DNA of 64,000 nt from Ferruginibacter paludis (GCF_030409685.1 NZ_JAUFQJ010000007.1:62001-126000); one strand, 5' to 3'. Counted from the stretch's first letter, positions 34,927 to 44,363 are shown. Notes: generated by a model not told the origin, from the letters alone. Numbers and translations: made by a program.

Positions 34927-37900
34927 ATGTCTTCAAAAAAGCGGTTTGTTATTTTTATTGTAACGCTGTTAATCTTTACCAAAGGATTTTCACAAGATTG
35001 TTCTGTGGATTTTTTTTTCAGAAGTTATACAGGTGATGGATTTAAAACGGGTGGCTGGCAAGGAGACCGGTTAACTATACTGCCCGATAGTAGTATGTTA
35101 ATATGTAATTCTCGTTTTATAGCAAGAATTTCCCAAAAAGGAGATGTATTATGGAGCAAACTTTTTTCTGGTTACGGAGGCAATACGAGTAACGCCATAG
35201 CAGATTATGACGGGACTATTGTTTGCGTAATGGGGTCTGATATTATTAAGATTGACACGTCAGGTAATACGTTATTCCAGAAGAAAATATATTTTGATAA
35301 CGACGGTGGTTATGATGTTACTTATTCAGAATCATTCAGGGACATAGCTATTTTAGATGATGGAGACAAAGTTATATTGTATGAAGATCATTTTGGAGCA
35401 CATGGAGGATATCTTTTAAGGTTAGATAAAGATATGACTGTAATTAAGTGGTGTAAAAATATACGCTATAATAGCATTGGCTTTACCAATATAGTCATCG
35501 ACGGCAATAAAATAGTACTTGCAGGCCTTTCCGCAGAAACCTTTAACCCTGCTGCATTTTGTTTTTTAGCATCATTCGATTCCAATAATGGAAGTTTAAT
35601 TAAAGCCAACTATTTCAGTTGTTTAAACCTGGGAAGCCTTGATCGCTTATATAAAGGCAATGGGCAATATTTTTTAATGGGAACTTTGCTTAATCAAACT
35701 TACGAAGAAGGCAGGTATTGTTATATGCGCATCAATAGTGATTTTAGTGTACTTGCCATCAGAAGATTTGTTGGTTATACTGATTATTTTGGTACTACGT
35801 TTTCTTTCGCACCTCAAAATAACAATTCATTGTATGGGATGATTGGAAGAGGTTCATTTGTTACAACCATGTTCAACATAGACAAGAATGATTCGGTAAA
35901 ATGGGTAAAAGATCATTTAATGGGAGGCTTTCCCGGTGATATAAAACAAAATTCCGAAGGGTTATATTTTGCAGCCGACTGGGATTATAATGCTGTTGGT
36001 ATTGGACCAAAATCAACCTTCACGATATGTAAAGCAGATTTTGATGGCAATGTTCCTGAATGCATGACAAAATTTGACGCTACACTCGTCACAAATAAGT
36101 ATGATTTTTTCACAGTTGCTCCTGTAACGCTACAATTAACAGATAAAATCTGTACCATTGGCACAGATAATTCAACTGTCAATAATTATCCATTGGACGC
36201 TTTTCAATGTTCTTATCAAAGTGTTTGCAATTCAATAAAATTGATGGGTGATACTGGTATTTGTAATGTTCAGCCTGTATATTTTACCGGCAGAAGAAAT
36301 GCTACTTGTAACAGTCCAATTATCTGGTCTGTTAGTCCTGCAGCTGATTATACGGTTCTGAATGATAGTATGATTTCGGTCAACTTTAATAACAATGGTA
36401 ATTACAAAGTAAAAAGTAAAATAAGTGATCGTTGCAATGATTATATCGACAGCGTCAATGTTCATGTAAATTTATCCGGCTTGTTAGCTATGCCGGCGGA
36501 TAGTATTCTTTGCACAGGAAATACCATAAAATTATCAGCAGGCAGTCAATTTAAAAGTTATAAATGGCAGGATGGCTCTTCCGATTCTTTTTTCGTGGTC
36601 AATCAAACCGGTAAATATTTTATAACAGTAACAGATTACTGCGATAATACGTACAGCGATACTATCAATATTAATCCTGCAAACTTTTATTTTAATACAG
36701 GAAACGATACAATAAAGTGTAATGCTGACAGCATAACGCTAAATGCCAGTTCCGGGTTTTATAATTACCAGTGGTCTTCTCAAAATAATTTAATTGCTGT
36801 AAGTGATAGTTCAGTTGTAGTTAGTCCCCTGGTGGATACCTGGTATACTGCTACAGCGGAAAAAATGCCAGGATGTTTTGTAAAAGATTCTATTCATGTA
36901 GCTGTATTACATTCACCAACTGTATTTTTAGGTAATGATACTTCTCTTTGCGCCGGACAATCTTTATTGTTGGATGCCGGCAATAATTTTTCATTTTATA
37001 AATGGAGTACCGGGGATGTTTCAGCAGCAATTAAAGTAAATGATTCCGGAAGTTATTTTATTAAAGCAACCGCAGCTAACGGATGTTCATCGGAAGACAC
37101 GTTAGCGATTTTAACTGTACATCCGTTGCCGGACTTTACGCTCGGAAGAGATACAATACTTTGCGAAGGAAAAAAGCTTTCATACAATTTTAATTTACCC
37201 GGTGCAGCATATTTGTGGAATAGTGGAAGTAGTGCAGGTAGTAATACACTAGGTTATGATGGGCTCTATTGGTTAAAAGTTACACAGCAGGGTTGTTCCG
37301 CTATTGATACGGTGAATGTTTCATTTCAACCTTCGCCTGTTGTATATCTTGGCCGAGATACTGTTTTGTGTAATGGTATAACCAGACAATTAGACGCAGT
37401 CAATTATAATGCAATTTATGTATGGCAGGATGGAAGTACAATGCCTTCTTACATTGTAAAAAAATCAGGATTTTATTATGTAACGGTTGATATAAGCGGA
37501 TGTAAGGCAAGTGATTCTGTTTACATCAACTACAAATCAAAACCGGATATCAGTTTAGTTAAAGATACGTTTGTATGCAGGGGACAGGAGGTCATATTAA
37601 ATCCCGTTAGTGGTACAGTAGATAATTATCTATGGCAAGATGGAAGCACAAATATTTCCCTGAGAGTTAAAGATCCGGGTATTTATACACTTACTGCAAG
37701 CAATGAATGCGGCATCACGACCAGCTCGGTTAATGTGGATTGGGGAACCTGCGACTTGTATATGCCTGCTGCATTTACTCCTAACAATGATGGCATAAAT
37801 GATCTTTTTAGAGTTAAAAATATGTTTGTCGTCAGAGAGTTTAATTTTTCTATTTATAGTCGTTTCGGGGAAAAGATTTTTGCCTCCAATAATATTAACC

Positions 37901-38025
37901 ATGGCTGGGATGGTTCTTATAAAGGAGTCCTTCAAAATACCGGTGCCTTTGTCTGGACTATCTCGTTTGTTGATAGCAACAATATCAGAAAATTTGCCAG
38001 GGGTACTGTTTTGTTAGTAAGGTAA
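34927..38025 (+). CDS. T9SS type B secreted Ig-repeat adhesin-like protein
   Basis: 1032 residues with signal peptide SKKRFVIFIVTLLIFTKGFSQ. The first ~430 residues look like a beta-propeller (repeated GDxLWSK, IIKIDTSGN, KWVKDHLMGG). About 440-955 is a series of Ig-like repeats of ~85 residues, each with a LCxG...L.A......YKWQDGS pattern (LCTGNTIKLSAG, LCAGQSLLLDAG, LCNGITRQLDA). The last ~85 residues are a gliding-motility-associated type B sorting domain (MPAAFTPNNDGINDLF, SRFGEKIF, GWDGSYKG). It is exported by T9SS and held on the surface; there is no catalytic motif. It is a different tail type from the four neighbouring module-bearing proteins and lacks the 11-bp array, so it is probably unrelated to them in function. 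Confidence 0.82.
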   Translation: MSSKKRFVIFIVTLLIFTKGFSQDCSVDFFFRSYTGDGFKTGGWQGDRLTILPDSSMLICNSRFIARISQKGDVLWSKLFSGYGGNTSNAIADYDGTIVCVMGSDIIKIDTSGNTLFQKKIYFDNDGGYDVTYSESFRDIAILDDGDKVILYEDHFGAHGGYLLRLDKDMTVIKWCKNIRYNSIGFTNIVIDGNKIVLAGLSAETFNPAAFCFLASFDSNNGSLIKANYFSCLNLGSLDRLYKGNGQYFLMGTLLNQTYEEGRYCYMRINSDFSVLAIRRFVGYTDYFGTTFSFAPQNNNSLYGMIGRGSFVTTMFNIDKNDSVKWVKDHLMGGFPGDIKQNSEGLYFAADWDYNAVGIGPKSTFTICKADFDGNVPECMTKFDATLVTNKYDFFTVAPVTLQLTDKICTIGTDNSTVNNYPLDAFQCSYQSVCNSIKLMGDTGICNVQPVYFTGRRNATCNSPIIWSVSPAADYTVLNDSMISVNFNNNGNYKVKSKISDRCNDYIDSVNVHVNLSGLLAMPADSILCTGNTIKLSAGSQFKSYKWQDGSSDSFFVVNQTGKYFITVTDYCDNTYSDTININPANFYFNTGNDTIKCNADSITLNASSGFYNYQWSSQNNLIAVSDSSVVVSPLVDTWYTATAEKMPGCFVKDSIHVAVLHSPTVFLGNDTSLCAGQSLLLDAGNNFSFYKWSTGDVSAAIKVNDSGSYFIKATAANGCSSEDTLAILTVHPLPDFTLGRDTILCEGKKLSYNFNLPGAAYLWNSGSSAGSNTLGYDGLYWLKVTQQGCSAIDTVNVSFQPSPVVYLGRDTVLCNGITRQLDAVNYNAIYVWQDGSTMPSYIVKKSGFYYVTVDISGCKASDSVYINYKSKPDISLVKDTFVCRGQEVILNPVSGTVDNYLWQDGSTNISLRVKDPGIYTLTASNECGITTSSVNVDWGTCDLYMPAAFTPNNDGINDLFRVKNMFVVREFNFSIYSRFGEKIFASNNINHGWDGSYKGVLQNTGAFVWTISFVDSNNIRKFARGTVLLVR

Positions 38026-38227
38026 ATAAGGGCGGTTTATTCCCTCTTAGCGCAAGCGATCTATTAAATTGAAATCTGCATTGCCGCAGGGTTGTCGGGC
38101 AGAAAAGAAGCGTTGTCTACAATTGTGCCATACAACAAATGCGCTAACAACAATAATACACCAATGCTGCTATAATGTCATCATTCGCAAACAAAAATAG
38201 TAAGCATATAAAATTATCAGGAGGTGT

Positions 38228-38343
38228 TACTTTGTAGAACCGGCAACGGCACACGGGATCTGGCGCACATCGCCAACGCTAACCCTTCCAATGTCAGTGT
38301 TTACCGGTTTGAAGTGGTGCTTGCACCACCTGGTGGTTTTTTT
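38228..38343 (+). ncRNA. Possible small RNA with promoter-like and terminator-like ends (tentative)
   Basis: A GC-richer island of about 110 bp in A/T-rich DNA. It starts with TTACTTTG (a one-base-short -7 box, 38227-38234) and ends with GTGGTGC (38314) / GCACCAC (38323) and a competing ACCACC/GGTGGT palindrome (38325-38337) followed by seven T. No long frame with family similarity was recognised. It could equally be a gene remnant with a terminator. Confidence 0.25.
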
Positions 38344-38420
38344 AGGATTCGTCCGATTGATTTGTTTTGAGCCGGAGAATGCGGTTATTTTTGATCAGGA
38401 CAGAAAGCCAAAAAAAATAA

Positions 38421-38716
38421 ATGATGAAATTCTTTTTAGCTCTTATTCTTTTAATGGACGCTGCTGTTAATTGCCAGCAAGAAGAAACCACCTTTCATCT
38501 GATAATCCCTAAGCAGAAAGTGGCAGGAAGTTTATACAATACCCTTAATTTTATTGATGTAAGACCTTATACATCCATGAGCGTAGTGTAAAAATGGAGT
38601 TTTTAACCTGCCGGCGTAGTAGCTGAAAGACTATTTGCGGCATAGTTAAAAGATCTTATAAATTCGCTTACAGATTCCACCGCACAAAAAGGCAGGCTCT
38701 TGTTTCAACTGATGTA
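38421..38716 (+). pseudogene. Decayed small secreted-protein gene
   Basis: An ATG at 38421 begins a signal-peptide-like MMKFFLALILLMDAAVNC and a 56-residue frame that stops at 38591. About 60 bp later another frame shows KDLINSLTDSTAQKGRLLFQL, which stops at 38716. The second piece reads like the continuation of the same kind of secreted protein, so one gene broken by a stop and frameshift is the simplest view. Family not recognised with confidence. Confidence 0.4.
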
Positions 38717-38763
38717 ATACTATTGTGCCGAACCAATTTGCTTCATGAAAAAACAACACCAAC

Positions 38764-39405
38764 ATGAATAAATTACATGCGCTTTATAATTTCCTTGATT
38801 TGGCAGGCACTTTTGTTTTTGCCATAAGCGGCGCATTAGCAGCAAAGCAGCGGGGACTCGACCTGTTCGGAATATGCGCTGTTGCATTTACAGTAGCTTG
38901 TGGTGGTGGAATTATAAGGGACCTTTGTATTGGCGCCGTTCCGCCCGCAGGGTTAACAGACTGGCAATATTTGGCAGCAGCAATTGTAGCCACAGGAATG
39001 ACAGTAGGTTTGTATTCGTTTGTGCAACGGCTTAATCAGCCGGTGCTACTTTTTGATGCATTGGGCCTGTCTTTATTTGCAGTGACTGGTGCGGAAAAAA
39101 CACTTTCCTGTGTTCATAATGCAGAGATGGCTGTTCTTTTGGGAATCACTACAGCTGTTGGTGGTGGGGTGTTGCGTGATATTTTACTGAACCGGATACC
39201 TGTAATATTGGAAAAAGAAATTTACGCGTCCGCAGCACTTATTGGCGCCTTAATTGTAGTTGCAGGAAATTATTTAAAATTGTTATCCTCCGACTGGATC
39301 TCTATCATCGCGTTGGTTGTTTGCTTCGGGATTAGGTTATTGGCGTTAAATTTTCTTTGGAACCTGCCCGTTTATCCAAATCATAAAAAAAAGCCAGGCT
39401 TATAA
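38764..39405 (+). CDS. TRIC/UPF0126-family membrane channel protein
   Basis: 213 residues with seven hydrophobic segments arranged as two related halves. Each half carries the UPF0126 signature: GGGIIRDLCIGAVPP (about residues 56-70) and GGGVLRDILLNRIPVIL (about 138-154). The N-terminus LDLAGTFVFAISGALAAKQRG also matches. Bacterial homologues are trimeric intracellular cation (K+) channels; YicG-type relatives were also linked to glycine transport, so the substrate is open. No operon partner: it is flanked by relic sequence on both sides. Confidence 0.9.
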   Translation: MNKLHALYNFLDLAGTFVFAISGALAAKQRGLDLFGICAVAFTVACGGGIIRDLCIGAVPPAGLTDWQYLAAAIVATGMTVGLYSFVQRLNQPVLLFDALGLSLFAVTGAEKTLSCVHNAEMAVLLGITTAVGGGVLRDILLNRIPVILEKEIYASAALIGALIVVAGNYLKLLSSDWISIIALVVCFGIRLLALNFLWNLPVYPNHKKKPGL

Positions 39406-39413
39406 AAATGCTC

Positions 39414-39505
39414 TGCTTCCGAGGTTGGTGTAAGCGCTTCGATCTCCAAGGGCGGTGGACACCGGACCACGGGTTGAGATGAGATATGTACCAACTACGG
39501 AAGCA
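39414..39505 (+). repeat. 92-bp imperfect palindrome (REP-like)
   Basis: TGCTTCCGAGGTTGGT (39414-39429) and ACCAACTACGGAAGCA (39490-39505) are inverted copies matching at 14 of 16 positions. Between them lies a GC-richer core with GTGG...CCAC pairing (GGTGGACACCGGACCACGG). The element could fold into one long hairpin. It stands directly before a decayed REP-type transposase fragment. Confidence 0.7.
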
Positions 39506-39516
39506 AAGAACATCCG

Positions 39517-39735
39517 CAGGAAAGCAGGAGGAAATGGCTTATATGGATGCTGGAGACAGCGGGTAAAAAGAATAGCAATAATGTTGATTGGTTCCGAAGG
39601 CTTTTAGGCGCAGCAGCATAACAAACCAATAGAAATTATAAATCGGGAAATGTTTGTAGAAATTGTATTTTACATTCATCAAAATCCTGGGTGAGTGGGT
39701 TTGTGTATGAAGCGGAGCAATGGGGGAAAATGTAA
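39517..39735 (+). pseudogene. Relic of a Y1/REP-associated (IS200-like) transposase
   Basis: Reading 39628-39688 gives NKPIEIINREMFVEIVF then YIHQNPG, the hallmark IHxNP segment of REP-associated tyrosine transposases. A frameshift then leads to SGFVYEAEQWGKM, as expected just after that motif. The frame upstream (from about 39517) has an in-frame stop (GF*AQQ). Only the C-terminal third is present, so it is inactive. The call rests on motif memory and could be checked by protein search. Confidence 0.45.
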
Positions 39736-39841
39736 ACAGCACGGTAAAATCTGACAATAGCAAACCTTCTCTTGACAATATTGCAGCAGCAATTAACAGC
39801 ACATGTTACAAAGTGATTTCACAAATAGTAGCAAATAACTA

Positions 39842-40057
39842 ATGACAAAAACTATTATACTTCAATCAATAATTACTTGCCCCGTTTGTGGACACAGACA
39901 AGAAGAAACAATGCCAACAGAAGCTTGCCAATATTTTTACGAGTGTGCAGGTTGCAAGACACGAATTAAACCAAAACAAGGTGATTGTTGTGTTTATTGT
40001 AGTTACGGAACAGTAAAGTGTCCGCCTATACAATCAGGAACATCCTGCTGTGGGTAG
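39842..40057 (+). CDS. GDCCVxC-domain small cysteine-rich protein
   Basis: 71 residues with eleven cysteines: CPVC near the start, CQYFYECAGC in the middle and the diagnostic GDCCVYCSYG followed by VKCPPIQSG. This matches the GDCCVxC (seleno)protein family, in which one of the paired cysteines is selenocysteine in some species; here both are Cys (TGT codons). The protein probably binds a metal or acts in thiol redox chemistry; relatives often occur near mercury or arsenic genes. No such genes are next to it. It is transcribed alone. Confidence 0.8.
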   Translation: MTKTIILQSIITCPVCGHRQEETMPTEACQYFYECAGCKTRIKPKQGDCCVYCSYGTVKCPPIQSGTSCCG

Positions 40058-40474
40058 CGACGAGAGGTATGCAGCAATACCTGCACGTGAGCAAAATGTC
40101 GGTGAATCTTAGTTATTTATAATCTCTCCAAATCCATTTCAAAATAATAATGATAATGATTAGCACAGCCAGGATTAGAACCCGATTTACAAGAGGGACA
40201 TTAATGATTACTTTGTAAATATTCGGCGATGGTCATTTCGTGATAACATGCTCTGGTGTTGCAATGGGATTAGCCATAGGTGTTGCGGTGGGGGCTGTTT
40301 ATGACGTTGTTAAAAGCCGGAAATAATGAAATCATTTTTTGTTTAAGTACACATTTAATTCAATGAAAAAGATAATTTTTTTGCAAAAAAACTGAGGCAT
40401 TTTTATGAATGTTTCAGAAAGCACTCCCCGCTATTGCGTACCTTTGCCGCCTCAACTATCAACCTAATTACAAC
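40058..40474 (+). other. Gap with promoter of the receptor gene and a short gene-tail relic
   Basis: Contains a 20-codon frame at 40264-40326 (MGLAIGVAVGAVYDVVKSRK) that looks like the tail of a small glycine-zipper membrane protein without its front part. It also holds the TACCTTTG promoter element at 40439. Nothing else recognised. Confidence 0.4.
40439..40446 (+). promoter_or_regulatory. -7 box (TAnnTTTG) that sets the start of the receptor gene
   Basis: TACCTTTG followed by C is an exact TAnnTTTG match, 29 bp upstream of the ATG at 40475, with TTTC about 20 bp further upstream. It lies downstream of the alternative ATG at 40409, so the 40475 start is preferred. Confidence 0.55.
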
Positions 40475-42643
40475 ATGTATAAAATCCTTTTTCTGTTTTT
40501 TATTTCAGGTTTCACAACGCATGTTTTTTCCCAGTATACTTTTAAAGCTATCATCAAAAACAACAAGACCAATGAACATTTGAGAGGTGTTTCAGTTATT
40601 TTAAAAGGAACTCAACACGGCGCAACATCCAACGATAGCGGATTTGCGGCACTCAACAATATCCCCAACGGAAAACAAACCATCCTCATTCAATCGGTTG
40701 AATTTACAACAGTTGAAAAGAATGTTTTATTTCCGCTGAGCGACACTGTTACCATATTTTTAGAACCTGCAGCAGATGAGCTGGAAGAAATCAAAATAGT
40801 TTCTTCCACCAGGAGCAGCCGGAATATACAAGATATTCCTACCCGGATTGAAGGGATTCCACTGGCGGACCTGGAAGAAAAATCAGTCATGCAACCCGGG
40901 AATATCAAAATGCTGGTCTCTGAAATTTCGGGTGTTCAAACGCAACAAACATCCCAGGTGTCCGGTAGTGCAAGTATACGCATACAAGGCCTTGACGGAA
41001 AATATACCCAACTTTTGCAAGATGGTTTTCCAATCTATTCAGGTTTTGCAGGAGGTTTAAGCGTTTTGCAAATTCCACCTTTGAATTTAAAGCGAGTGGA
41101 AGTTATCAAGGGTGCCACCTCTACTTTGTATGGTGGTGGTGCAATAGCAGGGCTTATAAACCTTATCACAAAGGAGCCGGGCGACAAAAGAGAAATTTCA
41201 TTTTTAGCCAACACAAATCAAACCGGTGCGTTGGATTGTAGCGGTTTTTATGCGGAACGCTATAAAAAAACAGGCCTTACAATGTACACCGCCGGCAATT
41301 TTCAAAAAGCGTACGACAACAATAAGGACGGTTTTTCAGACATTCCAAAATACAAACGGTATTCCATCAACCCCAGGTTTTTTTATTACCCAAATGCCAG
41401 CACAACTTTTAGCATTGGTATAAATACAGGATTTGAAAAGCGCACAGGAGGAGACATGCAGGTAATCAACAACATGGCAGACACTATTCATTCATTTTTT
41501 GAAATCAACAACACCAACCGGTATTCAACACAAGCCAAATTTGAAAAGATATTCGCCAGCAAAAATAGACTGACCATTAAAAACAGCATCGGCTATTTTA
41601 ACAGAACAATTGAGCGGCCAGTTTATAATTTTGAAGGAAAACAGGTAGCGACTTTTAGCGAAGCCAATTACCTGATCCCGAAAGAAAAATCAGAATGGAA
41701 TGTAGGAGCCAATTTTGTTTCCGACCATTTCAGGCAAGTTAATGCCGTTGCAAATAAATTAGATTATTTCAGTTCCGCTTTCGGTTTATTTGCACAAAAC
41801 AACTTAAGGGTTTCCGAAAAATTAATTGTTGAAAGTGGTTTGCGTTTAGACGTAACTAAACGCAATGATTTTTTTGTATTGCCACGGTTCTCACTGCTGT
41901 ACAAAATAACCAACAAATTCACTTCCAGGATTGGCGGAGGATTGGGTTACAAAACGCCTTCTATTTTTTCGGAAGATGCAGAAGAAAAAGCCTTTCAAAA
42001 TATCTATGCGCCTGATTTTTCAAAAGTTTATCCCGAAAAATCGTATGGATTAAATGCAGATGTTAATTATAAAACAACCATTTTTGAAGACATCAACTTC
42101 TCAATTAATCAACTATTTTTTTACACAAGCATTAAACATCCTTTGGTACTTTATCCAGTTGCAGTAACAAATAATTTTTCGTTCCAAAATGCCAATGGTA
42201 ATATTGAAGCCAAAGGCTTTGAAACTTCTATTAAATTGAAGCTTGATAATATAGCCTGCTTTATTGGCTATACTTACACAGATGTAAACAGGCATTTCAA
42301 TAACGTTTCTTCTGTAAATCCTTTAACCGCAAAACATCATCTTAATATTGACATGATGTATGAATGGAATGAAAAATTACGGATAGGGTATGAGCTCTTT
42401 TATGTAGGGCAACAATATTTAAGTAACAATGAAAAGGTACGGGATTACTGGATTACAGGCGTTTCGAGTGAATATAAATTTGACCATTTCAGTTTATTTT
42501 TAAACCTTGAAAATTTTTTGGATACCCGGCAATCTAAATGGGAAAGTATGTACGCCGGAACAATTCAACATCCTCAATTCAGAGAAGTGTATACACCCAC
42601 AGACGGATTTATTTTTAATGGCGGCTTTAAAATCAGCTTATAG
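40475..42643 (+). CDS. TonB-dependent receptor
   Basis: 722 residues from the ATG at 40475, giving signal peptide MYKILFLFFISGFTTHVFSQ; the in-frame ATG at 40409 would precede the promoter element. Domains: carboxypeptidase-regulatory-like (about 22-100), plug (about 115-240; ASIRIQGLDGKYTQLLQDG, VEVIKGATSTLYGGGAIAG), beta barrel to the C-terminus ending in an aromatic residue-rich strand. It transports a bound substrate across the outer membrane using TonB energy. The plug style resembles siderophore/cobalamin receptors; the substrate is not readable. No SusD partner follows, so polysaccharide uptake is unlikely. Confidence 0.9.
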   Translation: MYKILFLFFISGFTTHVFSQYTFKAIIKNNKTNEHLRGVSVILKGTQHGATSNDSGFAALNNIPNGKQTILIQSVEFTTVEKNVLFPLSDTVTIFLEPAADELEEIKIVSSTRSSRNIQDIPTRIEGIPLADLEEKSVMQPGNIKMLVSEISGVQTQQTSQVSGSASIRIQGLDGKYTQLLQDGFPIYSGFAGGLSVLQIPPLNLKRVEVIKGATSTLYGGGAIAGLINLITKEPGDKREISFLANTNQTGALDCSGFYAERYKKTGLTMYTAGNFQKAYDNNKDGFSDIPKYKRYSINPRFFYYPNASTTFSIGINTGFEKRTGGDMQVINNMADTIHSFFEINNTNRYSTQAKFEKIFASKNRLTIKNSIGYFNRTIERPVYNFEGKQVATFSEANYLIPKEKSEWNVGANFVSDHFRQVNAVANKLDYFSSAFGLFAQNNLRVSEKLIVESGLRLDVTKRNDFFVLPRFSLLYKITNKFTSRIGGGLGYKTPSIFSEDAEEKAFQNIYAPDFSKVYPEKSYGLNADVNYKTTIFEDINFSINQLFFYTSIKHPLVLYPVAVTNNFSFQNANGNIEAKGFETSIKLKLDNIACFIGYTYTDVNRHFNNVSSVNPLTAKHHLNIDMMYEWNEKLRIGYELFYVGQQYLSNNEKVRDYWITGVSSEYKFDHFSLFLNLENFLDTRQSKWESMYAGTIQHPQFREVYTPTDGFIFNGGFKISL

Positions 42644-42712
42644 AGAAGATAATTATCTGCGGATCAAACGGCACCGGGAAGAATTCATAATTTAAAATAA
42701 TAAGGAGTGGTA

Positions 42713-42748
42713 AAAGCAGAACACCGGCAAGGGGTTCCTGCTTTTTTT
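42713..42748 (+). terminator. Rho-independent terminator after the receptor gene
   Basis: AAGCAGAAC pairs with GTTCCTGCTT (one mismatch) around a short loop, followed by a T run. It lies 70 bp after the stop codon. Confidence 0.65.
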
Positions 42749-42873
42749 ATGTAAGATTTCCTTTTTCGCTGAACGAAAGTAAAACAATATCGCAAACAGG
42801 ATTTAATGAATTAACCGGGAATGAAATATGAGGCATGCATATTGGAATTACCATTGTAACTAAAAAAAATACA

Positions 42874-44037
42874 ATGCGCACAAATAGCTTAATGATTAAA
42901 AAAACACTGGCAGCGGGCATTTCTTTACTGGTATTGCTTACATCCTGCGGCAATAATTCCACTACCGATAAAAATAATGCAACAGACAGTACTGGTATGC
43001 GATCTGAAAAAGATACTGCAGATAAAATGAGTAATGAAGCTGAAAAAATGATACCAGCCGGAGCTAAACCTGCATGGGGCAAGGGTATGACCGATCCTAT
43101 GACAGTTGTAATTGAAAAATTAAGCAGTTTCGGGGCACCTCCGTTAATATCGCTTTCAGCTCTTGAAGCCCGAAAACAGCCTTCGCCTGCTGACGCAGCT
43201 ATGGGTGTTATAAAAGACCATCACATTGCTGTACCTGCGAACAATACGGATACCACAGGTAAGGATATTGCCGTTGCCAGTGGAATGATCCATGTAAGAA
43301 TTTACACTCCTAAGAGTGGAAAAAATACGTACCCGGTGATTGTGTACTATCACGGCGGTGGATGGGTTATCGCCGATTTAAATACCTACGATGCTTCAGC
43401 GCAGGCTATGGCAGAGCAGGTGGATGCAGTGGTAGTGTCAGTGGCTTACAGGCAGGCACCCGAACATAAATTTCCAACAGCGCATTACGACAGTTATGCT
43501 GCGTATGAATGGACAGTAAAAAATGCAGCCTCCATAAAAGGAGATTCAAAGCGCATCGCTTTAGTAGGTGAAAGTGCAGGCGGCAATCTTGCGGCCGCGG
43601 TAAGTATGATGGCCAGGGACAAAAAATTTCCGCTGCCAGTGCATGAAATATTGGTATATCCTATTGCAGGATATGATTTTGCAACAGCCTCTTATAAAGA
43701 AAGTGACAGTACAAAACCGTTAAATTCCGGATTAATGAAATGGTTTTTTCAAAAATACCTTAACAGTCCGAATGATGGTAAAAACCCAATGATTTCGCTG
43801 GTAACGGCAAACGTAAAGGGGTTACCGCCCACTACCATTATTGCTGCGGAGTATGACCCTTTGAGAAGTGAAGGGGAGTTGCTGAGGGACAATTTTAAAA
43901 AGGCCGGGGTTGCTGTTAATTATAAATTGTATCAGGGCGTAACACATGAATTTTTCGGTATGGCGGCGGTTGTGCCGGAAGCAAAAGACGCACAGCAATT
44001 TGCTGCAGGCGAATTAAAAAAAGCTTTTGCTCAATAA
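42874..44037 (+). CDS. Lipoprotein alpha/beta hydrolase (HSL-type esterase)
   Basis: 387 residues from the ATG at 42874; an ATG at 42892 would also give a good lipoprotein signal (LLVLLTSC). Asp/Ser/Thr-rich spacer follows the lipobox. The hydrolase domain has the HGGG oxyanion motif at about 160-163, nucleophile Ser234 in GESAGG, Asp328 in EYDPLRSEG and His358 in GVTHEFFG, the hormone-sensitive-lipase family layout. It would hydrolyse esters of short acyl chains at the outer membrane. The frame upstream to 42835 is not needed. Single gene between two terminators or gaps; substrate unknown. Confidence 0.87.
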   Translation: MRTNSLMIKKTLAAGISLLVLLTSCGNNSTTDKNNATDSTGMRSEKDTADKMSNEAEKMIPAGAKPAWGKGMTDPMTVVIEKLSSFGAPPLISLSALEARKQPSPADAAMGVIKDHHIAVPANNTDTTGKDIAVASGMIHVRIYTPKSGKNTYPVIVYYHGGGWVIADLNTYDASAQAMAEQVDAVVVSVAYRQAPEHKFPTAHYDSYAAYEWTVKNAASIKGDSKRIALVGESAGGNLAAAVSMMARDKKFPLPVHEILVYPIAGYDFATASYKESDSTKPLNSGLMKWFFQKYLNSPNDGKNPMISLVTANVKGLPPTTIIAAEYDPLRSEGELLRDNFKKAGVAVNYKLYQGVTHEFFGMAAVVPEAKDAQQFAAGELKKAFAQ

Positions 44038-44363
44038 CATGTAACGGCTGTCAGGGTTTGCAAAAGCACTCTGTGCAAAGATAGTAGTCGTATTGTAATT
44101 GTGATTCCACTTATCTACAAATGGTAAACTGTGCCTGGCGTAATGTCAATCATGGCAAGGTAAAAACAACGTCAGGGATATGCGTAGACTAGTAACTGAC
44201 ATTGTTGGGTTGAATAATTATACGAAGTACGTAGGCCACTTTTTTTAAACAGCAAATTTTAAGAAGTGTGTTAAAAGAAATTTTTATACACTACTGAAAA
44301 TTTTTTTGGCATGTTTTTGGAAACAGATGTGATGTAAATAATTTTAAACTTAAAAATTCAATT
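44038..44363 (+). other. Gap without recognisable features
   Basis: 326 bp, A/T-rich, with no gene, repeat or clear promoter element seen. It contains the upstream region of the small secreted protein gene at 44364. Confidence 0.4.

Larger units (their letters stand above)
38026..38763 (+). other. 738-bp gap holding a GC-rich island and a decayed gene
   Basis: Apart from the candidate transcript at 38228-38343 and the gene relic at 38421-38716 (listed separately), only A/T-rich sequence is seen (38026-38220). The TRIC-like gene begins at 38764. Confidence 0.5.
39406..39841 (+). other. Gap with a 92-bp imperfect palindrome and transposase relic
   Basis: This stretch contains the inverted repeat 39414-39505 and a decayed Y1-type transposase fragment (39517-39735). 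The rest (39736-39841) is A/T-rich without recognisable features. Confidence 0.5.

Noticed and set aside
34731..35036. Frame overlapping the start of the type B T9SS protein
   Set aside because: Shares sequence with the signal peptide region of the real gene in another frame.
40264..40326. 20-codon frame as a small gene
   Set aside because: Reads like the tail of a glycine-zipper protein without its front; more likely a relic.
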